Source: Mesonia ostreae
GTDB lineage: Bacteria > Bacteroidota > Bacteroidia > Flavobacteriales > Flavobacteriaceae
Assembly: GCF_031845265.1 (NCBI RefSeq)
Contig: NZ_JAVRBG010000003.1
Location: forward strand, 1-64,000
Direction: 5' to 3'
DNA: 64,000 nt
The notes below the pieces were generated by a model that was not told the DNA's origin, ran no database searches, and saw only the letters and a program-made list of their open reading frames with translations. Positions within the stretch are counted from its first letter, which is position 1, and the number at the start of each line of letters is the position of its first letter. The position numbers and the translations under genes were made by a program. Positions 24,444-32,026 of the stretch are shown in pieces.

Positions 24444-25421
24444 ATGGAAGTATATGGAATTGACCTGTCCAAAGAAAAGTTTGATGTCAGCTTTCTTGAT
24501 GTAGGTAAAGAGAAAAAAAAGATCATACGCAATAACTTTAATGGTATATGCAACTTTTTAAAACAAGTGAAAGATGACTGTATCTTGGTAGCTGAGCACA
24601 CGGGAAGTTACGGCGACCTATTAGTACACCTCTGTTACCGATACGGTATTAAAATAGCATTGGTCTCTGGTTACAGTGTTAAGCACAGTCTTGGGTTGCA
24701 GAGAGGTAAAAGTGATTCAAAGGATGCTTATCGTATCAGAAAGTATGGTGAGAGGTTTGCTGAAGAATTGCGCCTTGAAGAACCTAAATCCGAGTCCATC
24801 AAAGAACTCAAAGAACTCTATACCTTGCGCGAACAACTTTCCAAAAACAGGACATCACTTCTACTGGGGCAAAAGGCAAGAATGATTGGACCTTCCCAGA
24901 GTATAGTGGCCTATAGAAGCTGCAAAAGGGCAATTATGAATTTGGAAAATGAAATTAGTTCTGTTGAAAAAGAAATTGAAAAAGTCGTCCAATCAGATTC
25001 AGAATTAAGAGATAATTATAAACTTGTCACAAGTATCAAAGGAATTGGCCCGGTAATCGCAAACAACCTAATCATCAAAACGGAAAACTTCAAACGTATT
25101 TCGACGGCAAAAAAAGCGGCTGCATTTGCTGGTGTGTGCCCATACCCCAACTCATCAGGGAAAATGTCAATGAAATCGAAAACAAGCCATATGGCCGATA
25201 AAAAACTGAAATCCCTGTTATTCCTTGCTGCCAAAACGGCGGTAGCTCATAATAAGGAATACAGCTTATATGCCGAACGAAAAAAACTTGAAGGAAAGCC
25301 TTATTTCTTAATTATGAACAATGTGTCCAATAAAATGCTAAGAACAGTCTATGGTGTCATCCAAAGTCGTAAACCATATGATATGAACCATATTTGTATT
25401 GACCCAAGAAAAATGAGTTGA
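24444..25421 (+). CDS. IS110-family transposase (DEDD plus Ser)
   Basis: 325 residues from the ATG at 24444 (an upstream ATG at 24420 adds eight). Numbering from the longer start, the N-terminal RuvC-like domain shows D15 in VYGIDLSKEKFDV, E59 in AEHTG, and D99/D102 in KSDSKDA; the C-terminal Transposase_20 domain has SIKGIGPVIANNL (205-217) and SSGK (245-248), holding the candidate catalytic Ser. A coiled-coil linker spans about 170-195. The family recombines DNA under guidance of an element-encoded bridge RNA. It looks intact. Confidence 0.92.
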   Translation: MEVYGIDLSKEKFDVSFLDVGKEKKKIIRNNFNGICNFLKQVKDDCILVAEHTGSYGDLLVHLCYRYGIKIALVSGYSVKHSLGLQRGKSDSKDAYRIRKYGERFAEELRLEEPKSESIKELKELYTLREQLSKNRTSLLLGQKARMIGPSQSIVAYRSCKRAIMNLENEISSVEKEIEKVVQSDSELRDNYKLVTSIKGIGPVIANNLIIKTENFKRISTAKKAAAFAGVCPYPNSSGKMSMKSKTSHMADKKLKSLLFLAAKTAVAHNKEYSLYAERKKLEGKPYFLIMNNVSNKMLRTVYGVIQSRKPYDMNHICIDPRKMS

Positions 25422-25545
25422 AAAAATAACGATTTTATTTGTTTTTAATAGAGTATATAAATAAGCGAGGGAAGAAGCGATGGCTTTATGCCGTCCCTTT
25501 TCCGAAAAATATTTTGCGACGTTTATATTTCGGTAATATTGTATG
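25422..25545 (+). ncRNA. candidate bridge RNA region of the insertion sequence
   Basis: The 124 bases between the transposase stop and the right inverted repeat contain two hairpins: GATGGC/GCCGTC with a five-base loop near 25479-25495, and CCGAAA-TAT/ATA-TTTCGG around 25502-25533. IS1111-type elements carry their bridge RNA downstream of the transposase gene, so this is the expected place. The two loops could be target- and donor-binding, but guide pairing cannot be tested without the flanking empty site. Confidence 0.4.
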
Positions 25546-25555
25546 AATACTCTCT

Positions 25556-25731
25556 ACCTCAAATTTTTCTATAGAAGTTCATCACTTAAAAGACCTATAA
25601 TGAAATAGTTGATTACTCGATTTAATGTGTTTCCAGAATGATTAACTTAAAGATATTTAGTAGAAATGATTAGGCATAATGAACCAAATTTGAAGCAGTA
25701 TTAAGAGTCATAAAATAAATGACTTTTTATG
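25556..25731. other. AT-rich gap without recognised gene
   Basis: Between the right repeat of the insertion sequence and the promoter at 25732 there is no open frame or strong structure that I can support. Confidence 0.4.
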
Positions 25732-25762
25732 TTGGTTTGAAATAATACAAATTATATATTTG
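25732..25762 (+). promoter_or_regulatory. consensus Bacteroidota promoter
   Basis: TTG at 25732-25734 and TATATTTG at 25755-25762 with a 20-base spacer, a close match to the Bacteroidota TTG-N19-21-TAnnTTTG promoter. Expected start near 25769. No protein gene follows for over a kilobase, so the product would be a short RNA ending at the terminator at 25907-25942. Confidence 0.65.
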
Positions 25763-25885
25763 CACCATCAGAAAGTAAAGCATTTTACTTTAAGTTCATT
25801 TATAATATCGTCAACAAATCGGCTAACAGTAAAGTTTCGGAATCTGTAACTGGTTGATATATATAATATTATGGGGAAAGGGTAT

Positions 25886-25903
25886 AATCCTGCCACCCCG
25901 ACT
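25886..25903 (+). other. probable attachment site (tRNA-Pro 3' end remnant)
   Basis: AATCCTGCCACCCCGACT resembles the 3' end of a flavobacterial tRNA-Pro (T-loop end, T stem CCTGC, acceptor CACCCCG and discriminator A). The rest of the tRNA is absent. Integrative elements often insert at tRNA 3' ends and leave such a copy at the far side, here the right end of the island. The intact tRNA should then lie at the left end, outside the window. tRNA identity is from memory. Confidence 0.5.
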
Positions 25904-25906
25904 ATT

Positions 25907-25942
25907 AAAGCTTAACAAATTTTTATTTGTTAGGCTTTTTTT
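25907..25942 (+). terminator. strong rho-independent terminator
   Basis: Fourteen-base arms AAAGCTTAACAAAT (25907-25920) and ATTTGTTAGGCTTT (25925-25938) with one G-T pair and a four-base loop, then TTTT. Fits a tRNA-gene terminator retained next to the attachment site. Confidence 0.8.
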
Positions 25943-26022
25943 ATTTCCACACGTCACAGTCGTAGACTAGTAAAGGAAAATCGGATCATTCCTACAAGTT
26001 GTTTTTACAAGCGCTTACACTT

Positions 26023-26325
26023 TTATTGAAAAGCTATATAAATTTTATGTCCATATTTTGGGGTGGTAATTAGAATCTCGCTTTCTAATCTTTTAGCTAA
26101 GGTTACCTTTAGCCCTTTACGATAAAAAGTTTCATTTTCGGTTTTGTAAATTTTTGATTCTTCCGTTTTACAATCTTCAAATTCTTTTTTAACTATTATT
26201 TTTCCGGTTGAAATATTAAAATCTACATCTCTCCAATATTCACAAAGTTTTCCGCTCAAGCTTGTATATCCTATTAAGTAGAAAGCTCCATCTTGAAAAC
26301 GATAGAGAATTTCGTATAGGTATCT
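26023..26325 (-). pseudogene. 5'-truncated gene of unknown function
   Basis: An open frame runs from 26325 to a stop at 26023 and translates as YLYEILYRFQDGAFYLIGY then LSGKLCEYWRDVDFN and a beta-rich rest ending YGHKIYIAFQ. There is no ATG; the only internal start is a TTG. An in-frame TAA (26326-26328) cuts it upstream, so it looks like the C-terminal half of a longer protein that lost its N-terminus. It lies in the decayed stretch beside the island boundary. Family not recognised. Confidence 0.5.
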
Positions 26326-26329
26326 TTAC

Positions 26330-27053
26330 TGAAATTCAGTTAGAAAATAATCTGATCTTAAATTTTAGATTAGATAGCAGAGCCGGGTTTAATGTTCTTA
26401 GATCTTAGTATATAGAAAAACTAGAAATTGATAAAAATCCCTTTTGAAATCGAGTACAAACCAAGTTTCTTTAAACCTGAAGAGAGGAATACTGATTATA
26501 CCGTTTTGTCACAAATGACTGATGCGAATAAGTAGCTACCCGTAAAAGATTTAAAAACATGTATGACGGACTCATCTATAAGGAAATAATGAGAATCAAT
26601 TGGATGGAAAAAAATACACATTTGAAATTTTTAATAAGACTAATCGTGATCAAATAAGGTGTTTCTAGAAGTAAAAAAAACTATTTCAAAATTAGAGGTA
26701 CCTAAGAACATTTCTATAAGTATCTTTTACTTCCGTAAAGAAAAATTTCATTGCATTGTGGATCTCTAAATTTTCAAATCAGACGATTTCGCTCTTCTAC
26801 TTTTTCAAAAAAACTTGTTGCCATTCAATAAAAGGAAAAATCTAAATTTTAAAACATCCTTCTATTATCCAACAAATCTGATCGTTTTATCCCTATTCTC
26901 ATAAAAAAACACTTATTTTAGTCAAAATTTTTCATTTTATGAAGAAGATTTTTCTTAGAGTATTTATACTTTTTTGATTTAGAGAGTATTAAAGAAGCAG
27001 AGAAAATCGTATTCTATTCATGATCCTATCTACCACTAAAACAAAAACTACGT
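26330..27053. other. decayed intergenic stretch
   Basis: Only broken frames are seen. One at 26425-26589 on the plus strand reads KIPFEIEYKPSFFKPEERNT, meets a TAG at 26533, then continues LPVKDLKTCMTDSS to a TAA, suggesting a degraded gene. Nothing can be named. AGAGAGTATTAA near 26981 repeats the insertion-sequence end motif, probably by chance. Confidence 0.35.
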
Positions 27054-28049
27054 ATGACATCCTATTCTATAAGTGAAATCAATACTATTCTAAAAGGTGA
27101 ATTAATTGGTGATACCACCCAAAAAATTGAAGCACCAGAGGAAATTCGGAAAGCAAACAGCAATCAAATCACTTTCATTGGAAGCAAAAAATATGAAAAA
27201 TTTTGGGCCGACTCAAAAGCCTCTGCTGCTCTTGTTAGCGCTAATTCTGATTTGCTTCCTGGCGACAAGCGTGCTTTTATAAAAGTAAAGAATGTAGATT
27301 TAGCCATGGCAAAAATACTGGAGCTTTTTAATCCGCCAGCACCTGTTTTTGATACCGATATTCATCCCACAGCCGTAGTTCACGAAACGGCAAAAATTGG
27401 CGAAGGCTGTCAAATTGGTGCAAATTGTTATGTAGGAAAAGATGTTGAATTGGGAAAGGAAGTCACCTTATATCCCAATGTTTGCGTCTTCGACGAAACC
27501 ACAATTGGCAGTAATACCATCGTATGGTCTGGAACGATCATACGCGAACGCTGTATTATTGGGAGTCATTGTATTTTTCATACCAATGTGAGTATTGGAG
27601 CAGACGGTTTTGGTTACCGACCAAGTGACGATGGCAAAGCTTTGGTAAAAATACCGCAAATAGGAAACGTGATTATTGGTCATTATGTAGAAATTGGTGC
27701 CAATTCTTGTGTAGATAGAGCAAAATTTAGTTCTACGATTATTGGAGATGGGTGTAAAATAGACAATCTTGTACAAGTAGCGCACAACAGCATTATGGGA
27801 CGTTCTTGTATTATGGCAGGACACAGTGGTCTTGCGGGTTCTGTGACTTTAGGCGATGGCGTGGTTATTGGCGGCAGCGCTTCTATTAAAGACCATACCA
27901 CCATTAATTCTGGTGCTACTGTTGGTGCGGGTTCTGGAGTTATGAACGATGTAGAGGCTGGAAAAACAGTTCTAGGTTATCCCGCGCAAGATGCTAGAGA
28001 TATGCTAAAACAATGGGTTGCGATTAGAAAATTTATGAAAACTCAATAA
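27054..28049 (+). CDS. lpxD: UDP-3-O-acylglucosamine N-acyltransferase
   Basis: 331-residue LpxD, which adds the second 3-hydroxyacyl chain to UDP-3-O-acylglucosamine in lipid A synthesis in the cytoplasm. The N-terminal uridine-binding domain (about 1-100) is followed by a left-handed beta helix of hexapeptide repeats (about 103-315), with the expected catalytic His at 244 in NLVQVAHNSIMG and the GADGFGY block at 182-188. It stands alone beside an acetyltransferase, not in an lpxA/fabZ cluster, so it may be a second copy; flavobacteria often have two. It is the first intact chromosomal gene right of the island. Confidence 0.92.
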   Translation: MTSYSISEINTILKGELIGDTTQKIEAPEEIRKANSNQITFIGSKKYEKFWADSKASAALVSANSDLLPGDKRAFIKVKNVDLAMAKILELFNPPAPVFDTDIHPTAVVHETAKIGEGCQIGANCYVGKDVELGKEVTLYPNVCVFDETTIGSNTIVWSGTIIRERCIIGSHCIFHTNVSIGADGFGYRPSDDGKALVKIPQIGNVIIGHYVEIGANSCVDRAKFSSTIIGDGCKIDNLVQVAHNSIMGRSCIMAGHSGLAGSVTLGDGVVIGGSASIKDHTTINSGATVGAGSGVMNDVEAGKTVLGYPAQDARDMLKQWVAIRKFMKTQ

Positions 28050-28078
28050 TATACCAACTTATACTTAGCAAAACTCAA

Positions 28079-28582
28079 ATGGATATTATTTTTAAGCAGA
28101 TACACATCGAAGATAAGAATAAGGTGCTCCTCTTATTCAAAGAAGCTGCGGAAAAGATTGCGAAAAAAAATGTAGATCATTGGCAGTATTGGAAGAATCC
28201 GCCGCAAGAAAAAATACAATGGGTAGAAGAAGGCATTCAAAATGATGAGTTCTTTTTTGTGGAAGATTCCCACAAGCAAAATATAGGAATGTTACGAATC
28301 CTAGAAGAAGATATGATGTATTGGGGGAAGCAAAACGAAAAAGCGAAATATATTCATTCCTTAGTAGTGATAGAAAGACTGGAAGGAAGAGGAATTGGAA
28401 AAGCAATACTTCAAAAAGTTGAAATTGAGGCTAAGAAAGAGGGTTACAAATTCTTAAGGTTAGATTCTGATGCTAAAAACCCAAGACTCTGTAATTATTA
28501 CGAGCAACAAGGTTTTAGAAAAGTTGGAACAAAAACACTTCCCATTTCTACCTATAACTTATATCAAAAAGAACTGGTTTAA
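28079..28582 (+). CDS. GNAT-family N-acetyltransferase
   Basis: 167-residue acetyl-CoA-dependent transferase. Motif A is seen as KYIHSLVVIERLEGRGIGKAILQKVE (about residues 89-114, with R-G-x-G-x-A for pyrophosphate binding), and motif B as RLDSDAKNPRLCNYYEQQGF with the Tyr-Tyr pair common near the C-terminus. Target unknown; small-molecule amine or protein N-terminus are both possible. It follows lpxD by 29 bases on the same strand and may share its transcript. Confidence 0.85.
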   Translation: MDIIFKQIHIEDKNKVLLLFKEAAEKIAKKNVDHWQYWKNPPQEKIQWVEEGIQNDEFFFVEDSHKQNIGMLRILEEDMMYWGKQNEKAKYIHSLVVIERLEGRGIGKAILQKVEIEAKKEGYKFLRLDSDAKNPRLCNYYEQQGFRKVGTKTLPISTYNLYQKELV

Positions 28583-28888
28583 AAGTCATCTTAAAAATAT
28601 AGAGTTTCTGTATTAAGCAACGGATATACTTTTCCGCGGTTATTCTACGGCTAAATTGTCTGATTTTCTTCAGTATTACGTTGTTATTTATTTTTAGTCT
28701 TTAGTGACAAATTAAAATAGATGAGTTACTTTTTCCAAAGCGATTTTATCGAGAGCGGGAGCAAATTTTTAATAGCTAAATTTATCATTAGTTACAAGCA
28801 GTCTTGTTTCTTGGTTTCTAATTCTTGTTTCTTATCTCTTGTTTCTTTAAAGCACATCATAGAATCAAGCCATCTCTTCCTTTAAACT
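28583..28888. other. intergenic with T-rich CTTGTTTCTT repeats
   Basis: No gene. Near 28800-28852 the string TCTTGTTTCTT or a near copy (TTGTTTCTTGG, TTCTTGTTTC, CTCTTGTTTC) occurs three times, an imperfect tandem low-complexity tract. TTCCGCGG near 28632 belongs to a palindrome seen again at 29807 and 35479. Confidence 0.4.
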
Positions 28889-29740
28889 CTAATACGTATT
28901 AGTCATTTCTACGTCTACCACCAAGATAAAATCGGCTTTTCCTTTATATTCTTTTTCTAATTTTCCTACATCATTTTGCGTCACGGTAGAAATCGTCACC
29001 ATCTTTAAATCTTCTGAAGCTTGTTGTAGGTACCAATAAATGCCTTCAAAATGATCACTGTGATAAGCGCCGTTGTAGTGAATAAATTGCTGCTCCTTTT
29101 CTCTATTTTCTAAAATAAAATGGGCCATCGTAGCATCTTTAACGGCTTGAGCTTTAGGAAAATTGGGGTTTGCATGATCTGGCATCATATCTAACATCTT
29201 TTTATAGCTTGGTAAGTTTGCATCGTAAGCAATAGGCAACGGTGGTAACCAACTTTTTTCTTTTTCAGGCAGACTATCCAAAGCTTCAAAGCCTTTTTTA
29301 TACACTAAACTCGCGTAGCGCCTGGGTATATTGGTGGCAACAAATTGAAGCTGATTTGTTTTTGCAAAATCTACTAGTGGCTTATAATCTGTTTTATGAT
29401 TCACCCATAAACGCGCTAAGCTATCTAAGCCCTTCTGATTTATTTCATCATTCAAATATTGATTGAGGACGTTTTGATTATCGGTTTCTAGCATCTCTGC
29501 ACCCAATACCAAATCATTTTCTTTATGTAGTTGCTGCGTTAATTTGAGTTGCATCCAGTGCGCAATAGCATTATCGTGCAACTCTCCAAATAAGATGATG
29601 TCTTTATCCTTTACGGATTTAACCAATTTTTTAAAGCTTACTTTTCTTCCTTTTTTGTTGTAAATTTGATAGGCTTCCAATTTTTGTGCAGATACACTTA
29701 AGCTCGCAAGCAAAATTAAGCCAGTTAAAATAAATTTCAT
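28889..29740 (-). CDS. exported ChaN-like (Tiki-superfamily) protein
   Basis: 283-residue protein with a signal peptide (ILTGLILLASLSVSA, cleavage before QKLEAYQ near residue 19). It matches the ChaN/haem-uptake domain of the EreA/ChaN-Tiki-TraB fold: DIILFGELHDNAIAHWMQLKL (about 49-69, with the E-x-H-D motif) and the later HYNGAYHSDHFEGIYWYL. ChaN of Campylobacter binds haem; the wider family are probable metal-dependent hydrolases. No lipobox Cys is seen, so it is periplasmic or surface exposed. It is transcribed alone, divergent from the FMN reductase gene. Confidence 0.82.
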   Translation of the reverse strand: MKFILTGLILLASLSVSAQKLEAYQIYNKKGRKVSFKKLVKSVKDKDIILFGELHDNAIAHWMQLKLTQQLHKENDLVLGAEMLETDNQNVLNQYLNDEINQKGLDSLARLWVNHKTDYKPLVDFAKTNQLQFVATNIPRRYASLVYKKGFEALDSLPEKEKSWLPPLPIAYDANLPSYKKMLDMMPDHANPNFPKAQAVKDATMAHFILENREKEQQFIHYNGAYHSDHFEGIYWYLQQASEDLKMVTISTVTQNDVGKLEKEYKGKADFILVVDVEMTNTY

Positions 29741-29872
29741 AAATGTTGATTTGTTATCCGAAAATAATCAATTTATAGTTTCTCTTTTACTTTTCTACGG
29801 AAACAATTCCGCGGAAGCGTAAAAAATCATTCAAAAAAGTCTTCATAAAACAGTATATTTAAAAATAAAAAG

Positions 29873-30385
29873 ATGAAAATTCTTGGAATATCTGGCTCTG
29901 CGAGTAAATCTAGCAGCAACTACTATCTCTTAAATGCTATAAAGGAATTGCTTTCTTCACCAGACGAAATGCAAATAATTGAAGGTTTAGAAGAATTTGA
30001 GTTGTTTAGTACGTCGCAATTAGAAAAAAGCATTCCCAAAAATATTGAAACTTTAAAAAATAAGATTTTAGAAGCCGGTTTAATCCTTATCGCTACCCCA
30101 GAATACACGCATAATATCCCAGCGGTACTCAAAAATATGTTGGAATGGTGTACGGCATCGGGAGAATTTGCACAAAAAGCGGTTTTGCCTATTACGTTCA
30201 CCCCCACCGAACCTCGCGGAAAATATGCGATGGCTTCTCTATTGGGTTCTTTGCAAACGATGAAAACTAAAATAGAGACTCAACTCCCGCTCTATAAAAC
30301 CGATGTAACCACCTTAGACCATCAAATTGAAATCCCCGAAGATATTGAAGAAATAATACGCACTGCCATCAATCTATATCGCTAA
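29873..30385 (+). CDS. NADPH-dependent FMN reductase-like protein
   Basis: 170-residue flavodoxin-fold protein. The N-terminal GISGSASKSSSNYYLLNAI is the phosphate-binding loop for FMN; LILIATPEYTHNIPAVLKNMLEW near residues 71-93 is the classic P-E-Y-x-x-x-x-P segment. Reduces FMN or azo/quinone-type substrates with NAD(P)H in the cytoplasm. It is shorter at the C-terminus than some relatives but complete for the fold. Divergent from the ChaN-like gene; MFS transporter gene follows after 115 bases. Confidence 0.88.
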   Translation: MKILGISGSASKSSSNYYLLNAIKELLSSPDEMQIIEGLEEFELFSTSQLEKSIPKNIETLKNKILEAGLILIATPEYTHNIPAVLKNMLEWCTASGEFAQKAVLPITFTPTEPRGKYAMASLLGSLQTMKTKIETQLPLYKTDVTTLDHQIEIPEDIEEIIRTAINLYR

Positions 30386-30468
30386 CATCAATCTATATCG
30401 CTAAATTACTTTAGTGTCTATAATCATTAATTCTAGGTTAAATAAAGACTGACTTAGGGATTTAAGCT

Positions 30469-30476
30469 TAGTTTTG
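30469..30476 (+). promoter_or_regulatory. -7 box upstream of the MFS gene
   Basis: TAGTTTTG matches TAnnTTTG, 24 bases before the ATG at 30500. No clear TTG at the proper distance. Confidence 0.4.
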
Positions 30477-30499
30477 CATTTTTTTAAGCAGCGCATTTC

Positions 30500-31675
30500 A
30501 TGAATAATTCTAGTAGTCCTTCCAAATTATTGCTCATCGTTGCTATTTTAGCCATCGCCTTCAACTTAAGGCCTGCGCTTTCAGGTATTGGACCTTTAGC
30601 AGAATCTATTGGCATCGATTTAGATCTATCTGGCGCGTCTTTGGGATTATTGACCACCTTACCCCTACTGGCATTTGCGGTGATCTCTATGCTAACTCCC
30701 TTATTCACGAAGAATTTTGGAGTAGGAAAAACACTATTGGGAGCTTTGGCAATATTGAGTTTGGGAATCATAGTCAGATCGGTTTTTGGAATTGTGGGTT
30801 TATATGCAGGAACTCTATTTGTGGGAATAGGAATTGCCTTCGGAAATGTTTTACTTCCAGCCTTAACCAAACAAAACTTTCCTGATAAAGCCGGAGCGAT
30901 CACCAGTTTATACGGAAGTTTAATGGCCATAGGAGCCGCTTTAGCCGCGGGAATTAGTGTTCCTCTAGCCGAAGATTATGGTTGGGGATGGCGTGGAGCT
31001 TTAATTATTTGGGCAGCAACTTCACTGATTGCTTTTATCATTTGGTCTTTTCAAGTAAAGCACCTCAAAAAAACTAAACCCAGACGTAATTTTATGGAAG
31101 CTTTAAAAAAGCTAAGTAGCATTGGATTAGTTTGGAAAATGGCCATTTATATGGGCTTACAATCTATGGTTTTTTATGTAATTTTAGCTTGGTTGCCTAC
31201 CATTTTAATAGAAGATGGCTATTCTAACACTTATGCGGGATGGATGCTTTCTCTCTCACAAGCCACAGGGATTTTAGGTTCTATCGTCATTCCACTATGG
31301 GCAGGAAAGCGTAAAGACCAACGCTTCATTATTGGAGTTTTGGTGTTTTTAGAAATCATTTCTCTAATTGGGCTCATGTTTCCTGGCTTAGGCTTAGTTC
31401 CGGTTTGGGTTTCTTTAATTGGCTTTGTTCTAGGAGGTACTTTTGGACTCGCATTATTACTTATTATTTTAAGATCTTCAGACGCCGATACTGCCGCAGA
31501 GCTTTCAGGAATTGTACAGTCTATTGGTTACCTGATCGCTGCTACGGGCCCTTTTTGTATCGGAATTATTCATGATTTCAGTGGCGAATGGAATTACGCC
31601 TTATTAACCTTAATAGCCATCGCTCTTATTAAACTTTATGTAGGCATGGGAGCTGGAAAAAAAGGAACGGTTTAA
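30500..31675 (+). CDS. CynX/NimT-type MFS transporter
   Basis: 391-residue inner-membrane protein with about 12 helices. It opens with LLLIVAILAIAFNLRPALSGIGPLAESI, the N-L-R-P-A motif of the CynX/NimT branch of the major facilitator superfamily (cyanate, 2-nitroimidazole and related). Other landmarks are PLLAFAVISMLTPLFTKNFG, LYGSLMAIGAALAAGISVPLAEDYGWGWRGALI and SLSQATGILGSIVIPLWAGKRKDQR, the central MFS repeat. Substrate unknown. It is encoded alone with a likely promoter at 30469. Confidence 0.86.
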   Translation: MNNSSSPSKLLLIVAILAIAFNLRPALSGIGPLAESIGIDLDLSGASLGLLTTLPLLAFAVISMLTPLFTKNFGVGKTLLGALAILSLGIIVRSVFGIVGLYAGTLFVGIGIAFGNVLLPALTKQNFPDKAGAITSLYGSLMAIGAALAAGISVPLAEDYGWGWRGALIIWAATSLIAFIIWSFQVKHLKKTKPRRNFMEALKKLSSIGLVWKMAIYMGLQSMVFYVILAWLPTILIEDGYSNTYAGWMLSLSQATGILGSIVIPLWAGKRKDQRFIIGVLVFLEIISLIGLMFPGLGLVPVWVSLIGFVLGGTFGLALLLIILRSSDADTAAELSGIVQSIGYLIAATGPFCIGIIHDFSGEWNYALLTLIAIALIKLYVGMGAGKKGTV

Positions 31676-32026
31676 AAGTACTTTAAAATTTATAAGATAA
31701 GTTTTTAATCTTGCTACAACACGAGAGAAAACAATAAGCACTATTTAATTACTTCTATTTTAGAAAAAATTAGATGACATCATCAATGTCTTCTATATAA
31801 TGACAAATAATTAAGTGACTGCTGAAATGGCATTGATGACACCTTACAGGTTTATAGAGAATTAATCCCTAATTTTATAAATATTAGAAAGTTTTCTATC
31901 TCTAATTGCTGTAATAAACCAATAAAAAAACTAGGAAGCTAGCATTAGAAAAGCTATTTTTTAAATCTACAAGAAGTGTAATTAGCTTTTATTTCGTAAC
32001 TTAGAAATTAACTTATTTTTAAAACT
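31676..32026. other. intergenic, nothing recognised
   Basis: AT-rich 350-base gap between the MFS gene and the T9SS protein gene. No open frame, hairpin or -7 box that I can support. Confidence 0.4.

Larger units (their letters stand above)
24376..25555 (+). mobile_element. IS110-family insertion sequence
   Basis: A 10-bp inverted repeat, AGAGAGTATT at 24376-24385 and AATACTCTCT at 25546-25555, brackets a single transposase gene that reads against all neighbouring island genes. Subterminal inverted repeats point to the IS1111 subgroup of IS110; classic IS110 elements lack them. True element ends probably lie a little outside these repeats and cannot be fixed without an empty site. No target duplication is expected for this family. 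Confidence 0.65.
25769..25942 (+). ncRNA. candidate small RNA with tRNA-like tail
   Basis: From the expected start, the transcript opens with hairpin AAAGTAAA/TTTACTTT (25772-25779/25784-25791, loop GCAT), runs through about 90 unstructured-looking bases, includes AATCCTGCCACCCCGACT, and ends in a strong terminator. No cloverleaf can be built: the 5' acceptor strand and the 5' half of the T arm are missing, so it is not a functional tRNA. It may be a genuine small RNA or a fortuitous join of an element promoter with a tRNA remnant. Confidence 0.4.

Noticed and set aside
25886..25903. Complete tRNA gene at the island end
   Set aside because: Only the 3' part matches; no 5' acceptor strand, anticodon arm or T-stem partner can be found upstream.
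26981..26992. Third copy of the insertion-sequence end motif as an alternative element boundary
   Set aside because: Same orientation as the left repeat, far outside, and within AT-rich debris; a chance match is likely.
27468..27904. Minus-strand frames within lpxD
   Set aside because: Antisense to the hexapeptide repeats, which give periodic open frames; no independent support.
28800..28855. CRISPR-like repeats (CTTGTTTCTT)
   Set aside because: Too short, irregularly spaced and without spacers; low-complexity tract.
30484..30930. Minus-strand frame opposite the MFS transporter
   Set aside because: Antisense of membrane helices, no start context or family.
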